A stretch of 64,000 nucleotides of DNA from Sphingomonas palmae (GTDB lineage: Bacteria > Pseudomonadota > Alphaproteobacteria > Sphingomonadales > Sphingomonadaceae): positions 165,901-229,900 of the forward strand of contig NZ_FNZZ01000005.1 in the NCBI RefSeq assembly GCF_900109565.1. The letters run 5' to 3'. Made by a program: the position numbers and the translations under genes. The notes under the pieces were generated by a model that saw only the letters and a list, made by a program, of their open reading frames with translations, did not search any database and was not told the origin of the DNA. Of the stretch, positions 1 to 8,893 are shown one piece after another; within the stretch, counting starts at the first letter, position 1; every line of letters begins with the position of its first letter.

Positions 1-1
1 C

Positions 2-529
2 CGGCCGACTGACGGTCGCCTCGCCGACGTCTATGCCCCACGCATCACCTGGTACCGCGGCTTTCCGCTCGCCACTGACGCCGCACCGGTTGCGAGCCGG
101 CGGGCGTGGCCGATCCATTGCTACGGTAGCGTCGGCGTGGGGCGCAATCTGGCGCCGGATACGGGATCGGGCGCGGAACTGTACGCGGTGATCGGCCACG
201 CGCCGCGCCATCTCGACCGCAACATCGCCGTGATCGGGCGAGTCATCGACGGGGTCGAGCAACTATCCAGCCTGCCGCGCGGAACCGGCGATCTGGGCTT
301 CTACGAGCAGCCGGCCGAGCGCACGACGATCACGAGCGTGCGGCTTGCAAGTGAACTACCGGCCGCGGAGCGACCGCATTTCGCCTACCTCTCGACCAGC
401 GGAGCGACGTGGCCGCGCTACGTCGCGGCGCGCCAGAACCGTGAGCCGCCGTTCTTCGAACAGCCCGCGGGTGCCGCGGACGTGTGCAACATACCCGTGC
501 CGGTCAGGGCGGAACCCGCGAACAGGTAG
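2..529 (+). CDS. peptidylprolyl isomerase, cyclophilin type (5' end outside window)
   Basis: The reading frame is open from the first bases of the window and ends at TAG 527-529, so only the C-terminal ~175 residues are present. The sequence has the cyclophilin-like run GRNLAPDTGSGAELYAVIGHAPRHLD and then IAVIGRVIDGVEQLSSLPRG, which resembles the C-terminal strands of large periplasmic-type peptidylprolyl isomerases of sphingomonads. The role would be cis-trans isomerisation of prolyl bonds during protein folding. The signal peptide and the first half of the domain cannot be seen, so export is not shown. No partner gene is visible upstream. The next gene is convergent. Confidence 0.75.
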   Translation, partial: RPTDGRLADVYAPRITWYRGFPLATDAAPVASRRAWPIHCYGSVGVGRNLAPDTGSGAELYAVIGHAPRHLDRNIAVIGRVIDGVEQLSSLPRGTGDLGFYEQPAERTTITSVRLASELPAAERPHFAYLSTSGATWPRYVAARQNREPPFFEQPAGAADVCNIPVPVRAEPANR

Positions 530-634
530 CGCGCCCGGGCGTCGGCTAAGGCACACGTGAACCGCTCGCGAAGGCGCCCAACTGTCAGGCCAAGCGCGCG
601 CTCTGTCGTCGGCCACACTATTCCGGCGTGGTTG

Positions 635-1231
635 TCAGCGCCCGCCAACCCAAGTTGCAACCTCGGCCGCGACCTGATTCGCCGCCTGGTTGAGCGACGC
701 ACCCGCCGATGCCGCGTCGATGGCCGACACCGGCACGCGCGCCTCGAAGCGGCGCTTCTCCACCGCAGTCGCGTTCACGCGCGTCAGTGCGGCGTCGTAG
801 ATCACCACGGCCTGCTGCGTCGTCGCATCGAGCCCGAAGGCGCGTAGTTCCCCTGCGAGATTGCCGCTCGGATCGCTGATCGATTGTACGGGCGAAAGCA
901 CGACGATGTTCGCCTGCGCGGTCAGCGTGTCGGACAGCAGCCGCGCGAACAGCCGCGCGGGCGGCTCGGTCCATTGCGCGTCCTTGACGTAGGCGACCGT
1001 GTCGGCACTCGCCTGCACCGGCACGCGCGCGGTGGAGAGCGCGGTCGCGACCGAGGGCACCTGCACCACGATCGAGCGCGCGTCGGCGGAGGATTGCGTC
1101 CGGCCCGGCTGCGGCTGCGCGGTCGCGTTCAGCGTCAGCAGCGAGGGCGGCGGCTTGGCACCGAAGCTGATGCACCCCGACAGGACGATCGCGACCGCGA
1201 TAGGCGAGAGACGGAGGAGAGAGTGCCGCAC
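635..1231 (-). CDS. ABC-type transport auxiliary lipoprotein (PqiC/MlaD-system type)
   Basis: This 198-residue protein starts with GTG and has a lipoprotein signal: a short basic N-terminus, a hydrophobic stretch and the lipobox LSGC near residue 19. The remainder resembles the ABC-transport auxiliary lipoproteins that accompany MCE transporters, small periplasm-facing proteins anchored to a membrane by lipid. It is the last gene of the four-gene minus-strand operon mlaE-mlaF-mlaD-lipoprotein, starting 2 bp after the MCE gene stops. By analogy with PqiC it would receive or pass lipid from the MCE protein toward the outer membrane. That role is inferred from context. No MlaC-like soluble lipid carrier is present here. 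Confidence 0.75.
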   Translation of the reverse strand: MRHSLLRLSPIAVAIVLSGCISFGAKPPPSLLTLNATAQPQPGRTQSSADARSIVVQVPSVATALSTARVPVQASADTVAYVKDAQWTEPPARLFARLLSDTLTAQANIVVLSPVQSISDPSGNLAGELRAFGLDATTQQAVVIYDAALTRVNATAVEKRRFEARVPVSAIDAASAGASLNQAANQVAAEVATWVGGR

Positions 1232-1233
1232 GC

Positions 1234-2196
1234 TTATTTCCCCTTGTAATCCGGCAGCTTCTGCTGACCGATCAGCGAGCTTGCCCCGCCCTGCTCGACC
1301 CGTTCCGCGATCGTGGCGAGCGAGGCCGAGGTCACGCGCAGGTCCCGCACCAGCTGATTGATCTGCGGGATCGTCTGTTTCGAGAAGGTGGTCAGCCCCG
1401 GCCGCGCGTCGCCGATCGCGCTGTTGAGCGTGTCCGCACTCGCCTGCGCCGATTTAATCGCGCCGTTCAGATTCTGGATCGTTGGCTGTATGTCGTTGGC
1501 GAGCACGCCGTTGGTGGTCTGCGCCAGTTCGCCGATCTGCTGCGCGGCGTTGCCCGCCTGCGCGATCGCGACGCGCGTCTGCGCCAGCGTCGCCGCGATC
1601 TCGGGCCCGCGATCGGCGAGCGCGGCCGACAGCCGGTTGGTGTTGTCGAGGATGCCCGCGATCGACGCCTGGTTGCGATCGGACAGCATGCCGGTCAGTC
1701 GCTCGGTCAGCGTCGACAACCGTTCGAGCAGCTGCGGTGCAGAATTGAGGATCGCGCCCAAGCCGCCGGTCTTCGTCGGGATCACCGGCTTGCCGAGCGG
1801 ACAGACCTTGTTCGGGTCGGGGTCGGGACAGGTGATCGGCGGCTGGCCCTTGACCGCGCCGTCGAGGCTGACCGTGCTGGTGCCGGTGAAGCTGCCCTGG
1901 ATTGTCGCGGTCGTGCCGCGCAGCACCGGGATATCCTGTTTCAGGCTGACGCGGACGCGGACGTATTGCGGGTCGGGCTGCCACAGCGAGATCGACTTCA
2001 CCTGCCCGGCCGGCACGCCCGAGAAGGTCACCGACGATCCCGTCGCCAGTCCATCGACCGACTGGCGGAAGAAGATGTCGTACTCATGCTCCTCGGTGCC
2101 GCCGAAGCGCGCGATCCACACGGTGAAGATCGCCAGCATCGCCAGCAGGATTAGCACGACGGCACCGACGAGGACGTGGTTCGATCGCGTTTCCAT
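1234..2196 (-). CDS. MlaD-family MCE substrate-binding protein of lipid ABC transporter
   Basis: The 320-residue protein begins METRSNHVLVGAVV. One N-terminal membrane helix (about residues 8-28) is followed by a single MCE domain (about 35-125; FSGVPAGQVKSISLW is a typical core) and a long helical C-terminal half. Such proteins form hexameric rings in the periplasm, docked on an MlaE/MlaF core, and conduct phospholipids or other lipids. I chose ATG 2196 over the GTG one codon upstream because it gives a TGATG overlap with the ATPase gene, implying translational coupling. It sits between the ATPase and the auxiliary lipoprotein. The transported lipid cannot be told from sequence. Confidence 0.87.
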   Translation of the reverse strand: METRSNHVLVGAVVLILLAMLAIFTVWIARFGGTEEHEYDIFFRQSVDGLATGSSVTFSGVPAGQVKSISLWQPDPQYVRVRVSLKQDIPVLRGTTATIQGSFTGTSTVSLDGAVKGQPPITCPDPDPNKVCPLGKPVIPTKTGGLGAILNSAPQLLERLSTLTERLTGMLSDRNQASIAGILDNTNRLSAALADRGPEIAATLAQTRVAIAQAGNAAQQIGELAQTTNGVLANDIQPTIQNLNGAIKSAQASADTLNSAIGDARPGLTTFSKQTIPQINQLVRDLRVTSASLATIAERVEQGGASSLIGQQKLPDYKGK

Positions 2197-3173
2197 CACT
2201 TGGTCCCTGTTGTGCGCGCGGCGTCGGTGCGCTCGAGCGTGCGCGTGGGGTCGTCCGCGGGCGCGCCGCGCGCGGCATTGTCGGCGAGCGTGCCCTGCGT
2301 GCGTTGGCCCTCGACGGTTCGCGCGACCTCGGTCGGATGCGCGGCCGCGTCGGCGTCGGCCGATCGCGCCTGCCCGTCCATCTTATCTCCCGCCTTCTGC
2401 TGCGCGTCCACCGCGGCGCGCCCGCGCGGTCCGTTGAAATATTCCTGGATCCACGGGTGGTCGGTGGCGAGCAGTTCAGGGATGGTACCGACTGCGATAA
2501 CCTTTTTATCGGCGAGCACCGCGACGCGGTCGCAGATGGCGTAGAGCGTATCGAGGTCGTGCGTGATCAGGAACACGGTCAGGCCCAGCGTGCGCTGCAA
2601 CCCTTGCGTCAGCTGGTCGAACGCTGCCGCGCCGATCGGGTCGAGCCCCGCAGTCGGCTCGTCGAGGAACAGCAGCTCGGGATCGAGCGCCAAAGCGCGG
2701 GCAAGGCCGGCGCGCTTGCGCATGCCGCCCGACAGTTCGGCCGGGTATTTGGGGCCGGCGTCGGCGGGCAGCCCCGTCATCACCACCTTGTACGACGCGA
2801 TCTCGTCGAGCAGCGCGAGGTCAAGGTCGGGGTAGAATTCGCGCAGCGGCACCTGCACGTTTTCCGCAACCGTCAGGGTCGAGAACAGCGCACCACCCTG
2901 GAACAGCACGCCCCAGCGCCGGCGGATGTCGAGCGTTTCGGTCTCGTCACGGCCGAGTGTCGGCTCGCCGAACACCTCGACCTCGCCCGCCTCGGGCGTC
3001 TGCAACCCGATGATCGAGCGCATCAGCACCGACTTGCCGGTGCCCGACCCGCCGACGACGCCCAAGATCTCGCCGCGACGCACGTCGAGGTCGAGCCCGT
3101 CGTGAACGGTCTGCTCGCCGAAGCGGTTGACCAGCCCCTTGATGCGGATGATGTGATCGTCGCTGTTTGCCAT
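2196..3173 (-). CDS. MlaF-like ABC transporter ATPase
   Basis: This 325-residue ABC ATPase begins MANSDDHIIRIKG. The Walker A motif GGSGTGKS lies at residues 41-48. The signature LSGGM and the Walker B segment LLFLDEP follow in the expected order, with H-loop LITHD. It energises the MlaE-type permease encoded just upstream. The start ATG overlaps the permease stop (ATGA). The last ~60 residues, after NGPRGRA, form an unusual hydrophilic tail rich in Ala, Asp, Arg and Thr that ordinary MlaF proteins lack; it is probably disordered. Longer upstream starts would run into the permease gene and are not credible. Confidence 0.9.
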   Translation of the reverse strand: MANSDDHIIRIKGLVNRFGEQTVHDGLDLDVRRGEILGVVGGSGTGKSVLMRSIIGLQTPEAGEVEVFGEPTLGRDETETLDIRRRWGVLFQGGALFSTLTVAENVQVPLREFYPDLDLALLDEIASYKVVMTGLPADAGPKYPAELSGGMRKRAGLARALALDPELLFLDEPTAGLDPIGAAAFDQLTQGLQRTLGLTVFLITHDLDTLYAICDRVAVLADKKVIAVGTIPELLATDHPWIQEYFNGPRGRAAVDAQQKAGDKMDGQARSADADAAAHPTEVARTVEGQRTQGTLADNAARGAPADDPTRTLERTDAARTTGTK

Positions 3174-4282
3174 CACAGCCACCCGATCTGTTCGAAGAAC
3201 ACGGCGAAAAACGCATCGAGCACGATTACCATGAAGATCGCCTGCACCACCGCGGAGGTGGTGCGTAGCCCCACCTGCTCGGCGTCGCCCTTCACCTGCA
3301 TGCCCTGGAAACAGCCGGCGATCGCGATGATCGCGCCGAATACCGGCGCCTTGATCAGGCCGACGAACAGGTCGGTGATCGGCACCACCTCGCGGATGCG
3401 CGTGACATAAGCGGCGGGCGGAATGTCGAGCGACAACCAGCACAGGACGCCGCCGCCGATGATCGAGATTACCGAGGAATAGAAGCCGAGCAGCGGCATC
3501 AGGACGATCGACGCGATCGTGCGCGGCAGCACCAGTGCCTCCATCGGCGACACGCCGATGACGCGCAGCGCGTCGACCTCCTCGGTCAGCTTCATCGTGC
3601 CGAGCTGCGCCGCGAAGGCGGAGCCTGAGCGTCCCGCGACCATGATCGCGGTCATCAGCACGCCCAGCTCGCGCAAGGTGATGCGGCCGACCAGATTGAT
3701 CGTGAACGCTTCCGCGCCGAATTGCCTGAGCTGTACCGCGCCCTGCTGCGCGATGACGATGCCGATCAGGAAGCTCATCAACCCGATGATGCCGAGCGCG
3801 GAAACGCCGACGACTTCAAAGCGCTGCACCACCGCGTTGAAGCGGAAGCGGCTGGGATGGCGGATCACGGTGCCGAGCGAGATAACGGTCGCGCCCATGA
3901 AGCCGAGCAGTCCCATCGCGGTCTGCCCAGCCAGCACCACCGCGTCGCCGATCTCCCCCATGACGCGGCGGAACGGCGCGACGCGGGTCGGGCGCATCTG
4001 CACCGGCTGATCGGCTGCCTCGACGTGTTCGAACAGCGTACGGTTGTCGCCGGTCAGTCCCTCGACCTGCGCGTCCTTGTCGCGCGCGAAACGGTGGATC
4101 ACCCAAGCGCCGATCGTGTCGATGCGGTTGATCCCCGACAGATCGATCGCCTTCACCGCCCCGTCGTGCGCAGTCAGCCGCTCGGGCAAGCTGCCGAGCC
4201 GCGCCAGCGACAGGTCGCCGGAGAAGCGGATCACGCCCGCGTCGTCGGTGAAATCGGCTGCCGCGCTCATGCGCTGATCCAT
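3173..4282 (-). CDS. MlaE-family ABC permease with N-terminal STAS domain
   Basis: The 369-residue protein has two parts. Residues ~1-110 form a STAS-like domain (IDLSGINRIDTIGAWVI). In E. coli the comparable STAS protein, MlaB, is a separate subunit. The rest is an MlaE permease with 5-6 membrane helices, including the family signature region around RELGVLMTAIMVAGRSGSAFAAQLG. It is the first gene of the lipid-transport operon and overlaps the ATPase gene by ATGA. ATG 4282 (MDQRMSAA) and ATG 4270 are both possible starts. The role inferred is inner-membrane core of an MCE lipid transporter maintaining the outer membrane. Confidence 0.88.
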   Translation of the reverse strand: MDQRMSAAADFTDDAGVIRFSGDLSLARLGSLPERLTAHDGAVKAIDLSGINRIDTIGAWVIHRFARDKDAQVEGLTGDNRTLFEHVEAADQPVQMRPTRVAPFRRVMGEIGDAVVLAGQTAMGLLGFMGATVISLGTVIRHPSRFRFNAVVQRFEVVGVSALGIIGLMSFLIGIVIAQQGAVQLRQFGAEAFTINLVGRITLRELGVLMTAIMVAGRSGSAFAAQLGTMKLTEEVDALRVIGVSPMEALVLPRTIASIVLMPLLGFYSSVISIIGGGVLCWLSLDIPPAAYVTRIREVVPITDLFVGLIKAPVFGAIIAIAGCFQGMQVKGDAEQVGLRTTSAVVQAIFMVIVLDAFFAVFFEQIGWL

Positions 4283-4348
4283 GCGGCAAAGCTCATCACG
4301 TCACAAGCGTTTCGGGTGAACGATCGTTCCGCTTCTGGAATCATCACG

Positions 4349-5614
4349 TTAGAGCAGCACGTCGACCGCGTGGATCAGCACGCCGACCAATCCGCCGACC
4401 AGGGTGCCGTTGACGCGGATGAATTGCAGGTCCTTGCCCACCGCATTCTCCAGCCGCTCGGTAATCGTCCGCGTGTCCCAGCCGCGTACCGTCTCCGACA
4501 CCAGCCTGACGATCGTGTCGCCGTAATCGGCCGCGGCGCCGACTACGGCGCGGCGCACGAAGCGGTTGATCGTGCGGCCGAGCTTGGGATCGCGCTCGAG
4601 CGTGTGACCGAGCTGCTGCAACGCCTCGCCGAACTTGCCCGACAGCAATGCCTGCGGATCGCGCGCCATCCGAAGCATTGCGGCGCGCGCCTGTTCCCAC
4701 AGGCCGTTGATCCAATTCTGCATCGCCGAATTTTCAAGCAGCTCGATCTTTAGTCGCTCGACCTTGTCGCGCATCTCGGGCGCGTGTTGGAGATCGTACG
4801 CGAGGCGCGCCAATCCCTCCTCGGCTTTCAAGCGCAGCGGATGCTCGCGGTTCTCGGCGATGTCGCCGATCAGCTTGTCGATCCCGTCGATCAGCTTGTT
4901 GGCGAGCGTCTCGTCCAGGCCGGTCCAACGCAGGATCGATCCCGCGCGGTCGTGCACCATCGCGCGGATCAGATCCTCGTTGCTGCGCAGTGCGTCGCGG
5001 CCCCAGCCGATCAGGCTGTCAAGCACGGGCAAATGCCGGTCCTCCGCGACCGCGGCGGAGAGCGCGCGACCGATCATCGGCGACAGCTCGGTCTCGCGCA
5101 CGCGCGACACCAGCATCGCGCGCACCATCCCGCCTAGACGCTCCTGATCGAGCTCCTGCAAGATCTCGACGGCGAGCCGCGACGTGCCGCGTGCGAGCCG
5201 CCCACCCGACCCTTGCGGATTGGCGAGCCAGCGCCCGGCGGCGGCAGCGACGTCGATCCGCGCCATCCGCCTGGCGACAACCGAGGGAATCAGGAAATAG
5301 TCGCGCAGGAAGGTGGCGAGTTGGTCGCCAATCCGATCCTTGTTACGGGGAATGATCGCGGTGTGCGGGATCGGCAGCGCCAGCGGATGGCGGAACAGTG
5401 CGGTGACGGCGAACCAGTCGGCGAGCCCGCCGACCATCGCCGCCTCGCTGAACGCGCGCACGAAGCCCCAGGCGGGATGCAGCGACTGGAGCGACCGGGT
5501 GACGACGAAGGTCACCGCCATAAAAACCAGCAGCCCGGTCGCGATCAGCCGCATCCGCCGCAGCCCGGGCGGGACCGGCGGATGCGGCAGTCGGCGGCGG
5601 GCAGTAATCGTCAT
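4349..5614 (-). CDS. DUF445 family membrane-anchored protein
   Basis: The 421-residue product matches the DUF445 (YjiN-like) family. It has an N-terminal membrane helix (LIATGLLVFMAVTFVVT), then the family's conserved segment EAAMVGGLADWFAVTALFRHP and IPHTAIIPRNKDRIGDQL. A long, mostly helical middle follows, and a C-terminal hydrophobic helix (VNGTLVGGLVGVLIHAV). The biochemical function is unknown. It lies 57 bp downstream of the RND permease and 66 bp before the mla operon start on the same strand, so co-transcription with the pump is possible but not shown. Confidence 0.85.
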   Translation of the reverse strand: MTITARRRLPHPPVPPGLRRMRLIATGLLVFMAVTFVVTRSLQSLHPAWGFVRAFSEAAMVGGLADWFAVTALFRHPLALPIPHTAIIPRNKDRIGDQLATFLRDYFLIPSVVARRMARIDVAAAAGRWLANPQGSGGRLARGTSRLAVEILQELDQERLGGMVRAMLVSRVRETELSPMIGRALSAAVAEDRHLPVLDSLIGWGRDALRSNEDLIRAMVHDRAGSILRWTGLDETLANKLIDGIDKLIGDIAENREHPLRLKAEEGLARLAYDLQHAPEMRDKVERLKIELLENSAMQNWINGLWEQARAAMLRMARDPQALLSGKFGEALQQLGHTLERDPKLGRTINRFVRRAVVGAAADYGDTIVRLVSETVRGWDTRTITERLENAVGKDLQFIRVNGTLVGGLVGVLIHAVDVLL

Positions 5615-5671
5615 CCCAAGATCAAAGCGCGAGCGAAACGAAGGTTCATGCCGCTTCCCGCGCGCGCACCC

Positions 5672-8600
5672 TCATTCCGCCGGATGCGTGCCCTCGCCGC
5701 CGTAACCGATCCGCCCCGCGGTGCCCGGTAGCGCGCCAGCAGGCGCATCATGTTCGATCACCGGCTGCCCGTCGTCACCGGGACGATAGGTGAGCAGGCG
5801 GCGCCCGATCCACGGACCGATCCGCCGCTCCGCCCCGATCGCGAGGCTGAACGCTGCGGGCACGATCAACAGCGTCAGCAGCGTCGACAGCGTGAGGCCG
5901 CCGATCACGACGATACCCATCGGCGCGCGGAACGAATTATCACCCGACAAGGACAAAGCGGTCGGCACCATGCCGGCGACCATCGCGATCGTCGTCATCA
6001 AGATCGGCTGCGCGCGCTTGTGCCCGGCATCGATGATCGCAGCGCGCAGCGGCACGCCTGCCTGCATCTCCTCCAGCGCGAAGTCGATCAGCAGGATCGA
6101 ATTCTTGGCGACGATGCCGAGCAGCATCAGCAGGCCGATGAACACCGGCAGCGACAAGGGCTGGCCCGCGATCATCAGCGCAATCAGGCCGCCTAGTGGT
6201 GCCAGCAGCAGCGATCCCATGTTGACGACCGGCGGCAGCAGCCGGCGGTAAAGCAGGATCAGCACCGCGAAGACGAGGAACACGCCCGCCAGCACCGCGA
6301 AGACGAAGTTGACCAGCATCTCCATCTGCCACTTGGCCTGCCCGACCTGCAGTTCCTGCACGCCGATCGGCAGGTTCTTCATCACCGGCAGCGCCTTGAC
6401 CTTCGCCATCACCTCGCTGGCGACGAGGCCGGGCGCGAGGTCCGCACCGACGGTCAGCTGACGCTGCTGATTGAGGCGCGTGATGCGCGTCGGACCCGAA
6501 CCGAAGCCGATTTCGGCGACGAGGCCGAGCGGCACCGACCCCCCGGTGGCGGTCGGCACCGGCAGGTTCTGGATCGTGTCGAGGCGCGAGCGCGACGATT
6601 GCGCCAGCGCGACGCGGATCGGAATCTGACGATCCGACAGCGAGAAGCGCGCGCTGTTCTGATCGAGGTCGCCCAAGGTCGCGATGCGAATCGCGCTGGA
6701 CAGCGCGGCGGTCGTCACGCCCAGATTGGCGGCGAGGTCGAGCCGCGGGCGGATTTGGATTTCGGGTCGGTTGAGGTCGCCCGCGACGCGAGGGGCGACC
6801 ACGCCGCGCACGCCCGCCATCTGCTTGACCAAGGTATTGGCGGTCTGTGCCAATTGCGCGGGATCGTCGCCCGCGAGTGTCACCGACAGATCGCGGTTGT
6901 TGTCGCCCCAGCCGAACTGCGACTCGAAATTGACGCGTGCGTCGGCGATCTTGGCGAGCTCAGGCGTCAGCTCACGCTCGAACTCGGTCGAGGTTTTGTC
7001 GCGCGGCTTCTTGAGCTGCAGGTTCAGGCGACCCGAGCCCACGTTCGTCGTCGCGTAGACGCTTTCCACGAGCGGCTGGCGATGCATCAGCTCGTCGACC
7101 TGCTCGACCACCGCCTGCGTCGCCTCCAGCGTCGAGCCCGGCGGCATGGTGACGGTGACGACGCTGCGATCACGGTCCTGCGCCGGCTGGAACGTCATCG
7201 GAATTTGGGTGAACAGGAACAACGTCAGCGCGAAGGCGAGCGCGCCGATGCCGACCGTCCAGACCCGGTGGTCGCGCAAATAGCCTGCCGCGCGCCGTAG
7301 CCTGCCACGCGCGCGCGTCGCCGGTGTCTTGCCCTCTGCCAGCGTCCAGACGAGCACGCGCTGGTAGACGTCGAGCCAGCGCCCGCCGCCGTGCTCCGCG
7401 TGGCCCGACGCTTTCAGGAAATAGGCCGCGATCATCGGCGTGATCAGGCGCGCGACCGCGAGGCTCATCAACACCGCGACGACGACGGTCAGGCCGAAAT
7501 TCTTGAAGAACTGACCCGAGATGCCGGGCATCAGGCCGACGGGGAAGAACACCGCGACGATCGCCATCGTGGTCGCGAGCACGGCGAGGCCGATCTCGTC
7601 CGCGGCGTCGATCGAGGCCTGGAACGCCGATTTGCCCATCCGCATGTGGCGCACGATGTTCTCGATCTCGACAATCGCATCGTCGACGAGCACGCCCGCG
7701 ACCAGGCTCAAGGCCAGCATGGTCATGTTGTTGAGCGTGAAGCCCAGCATGTCCATGAACCAGAAGGCGGGGATCGCGGAAAGGGGAATCGCGAGCGCGG
7801 CGATAAAGGTGGCGCGCCAGTCGCGCAGGAACAGGAACACAACCAGCACCGCCAGCAGCGCGCCCTCGATCATCGAATGGATCGCGGCCTTGTACTGGAC
7901 CAGCGCATATTCCGATCCGTCGACACGCAGGCGGAACTTGACCTTCGGGTTGCGCTTCTCAAGCGCCTCGAGCTTCGCCTTCGCCTCGCGGAAGACGGTG
8001 ACGTCGGAGGCGCCCTTGGCACGTTTGAAATCGAATGAGATGACCGAGCGGCCATCGACCGCCGCCGCGCTGCGCCGCTCGCCGTACAGGTCACGCACGA
8101 CCGCGATGTCGGCGAGGCGGATGGTGCGCCCGCCGCCGACGTTGATCTGCGTCTGGCTGAGTTGATAGGCGGTGTCGGCGTTGCCGATCACGCGCACCGA
8201 CTGTTCCGCGCCCGCGATCTCCGCGCGGCCGCCCGGCGCATTCAGATTTACCTGACGTAATTGCTGGTTGATCTGGCTGGCGGTCAGCCCCTGCGCCGCG
8301 AGCTTCGCGGGATCGAGGATGACGCGGATCTCGCGGTCAACGCCGCCGTTACGCGTCACGCTGCCCATCCCCGACACGGACAGCAGCTCTTTCGCCACCG
8401 TATTGTCGATGTACCAGCTCAGGTCCTCGATCGACATGTCGGTGCCGGTCGCGGTGTAGCTGCCGAGCGTGAAATCGTTCGCCTTGATGCGGCTGACCTG
8501 CGGCTCGGTGATGCCATCGGGCAGATCGGCGCGGATCTGCGTGATCGCGTCGCGCGCCTCGTTGACCGCACGGTCGATCGGCGTGCCGATCGCCAGCTGC

Positions 8601-8887
8601 ACCACCGTCGTCGAGTCGCCCTCACTGACGTAGGAGTTGATCTCGTCGATCCCCTCCAGGCTGCGCACCGCCGCCTCGACGCGCTGCGTCACCTGGGTCT
8701 CGAGCTCGCTCGGCGCGGCGCCCGGCTGGTTGATCGAGATCACCACGCCGGGGAAGTCGATGTCCGGCTGCTGGTTGATGTCCATGCGGATGAAGCTGAC
8801 CACGCCCATCACGGTCAGCAGCAGGAACAGGACGATCGAGGGCACCGGGTTGCGGATCGACCAGGCCGAGATGTTGCGGAAACCCAT
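5672..8887 (-). CDS. RND efflux transporter, inner-membrane permease subunit
   Basis: This 1071-residue protein has the full AcrB/MdtB-like architecture: helix TM1 near the N-terminus (IVLFLLLTVMGVVSF), two large periplasmic loops and two sets of membrane helices. The proton-relay Asp pair of TM4 is visible in GVLVDDAIVEIENI. The region MLLGIVAKNSILLIDFALEEMQAG is the matching segment of the second half. It would export drugs or other amphiphiles using the proton gradient. It follows its adaptor by 6 bp. No outer-membrane TolC-type channel gene is in the window, so the pump must borrow one encoded elsewhere. Substrate is unknown. Confidence 0.93.
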   Translation of the reverse strand: MGFRNISAWSIRNPVPSIVLFLLLTVMGVVSFIRMDINQQPDIDFPGVVISINQPGAAPSELETQVTQRVEAAVRSLEGIDEINSYVSEGDSTTVVQLAIGTPIDRAVNEARDAITQIRADLPDGITEPQVSRIKANDFTLGSYTATGTDMSIEDLSWYIDNTVAKELLSVSGMGSVTRNGGVDREIRVILDPAKLAAQGLTASQINQQLRQVNLNAPGGRAEIAGAEQSVRVIGNADTAYQLSQTQINVGGGRTIRLADIAVVRDLYGERRSAAAVDGRSVISFDFKRAKGASDVTVFREAKAKLEALEKRNPKVKFRLRVDGSEYALVQYKAAIHSMIEGALLAVLVVFLFLRDWRATFIAALAIPLSAIPAFWFMDMLGFTLNNMTMLALSLVAGVLVDDAIVEIENIVRHMRMGKSAFQASIDAADEIGLAVLATTMAIVAVFFPVGLMPGISGQFFKNFGLTVVVAVLMSLAVARLITPMIAAYFLKASGHAEHGGGRWLDVYQRVLVWTLAEGKTPATRARGRLRRAAGYLRDHRVWTVGIGALAFALTLFLFTQIPMTFQPAQDRDRSVVTVTMPPGSTLEATQAVVEQVDELMHRQPLVESVYATTNVGSGRLNLQLKKPRDKTSTEFERELTPELAKIADARVNFESQFGWGDNNRDLSVTLAGDDPAQLAQTANTLVKQMAGVRGVVAPRVAGDLNRPEIQIRPRLDLAANLGVTTAALSSAIRIATLGDLDQNSARFSLSDRQIPIRVALAQSSRSRLDTIQNLPVPTATGGSVPLGLVAEIGFGSGPTRITRLNQQRQLTVGADLAPGLVASEVMAKVKALPVMKNLPIGVQELQVGQAKWQMEMLVNFVFAVLAGVFLVFAVLILLYRRLLPPVVNMGSLLLAPLGGLIALMIAGQPLSLPVFIGLLMLLGIVAKNSILLIDFALEEMQAGVPLRAAIIDAGHKRAQPILMTTIAMVAGMVPTALSLSGDNSFRAPMGIVVIGGLTLSTLLTLLIVPAAFSLAIGAERRIGPWIGRRLLTYRPGDDGQPVIEHDAPAGALPGTAGRIGYGGEGTHPAE

Positions 8888-8893
8888 CGACCG

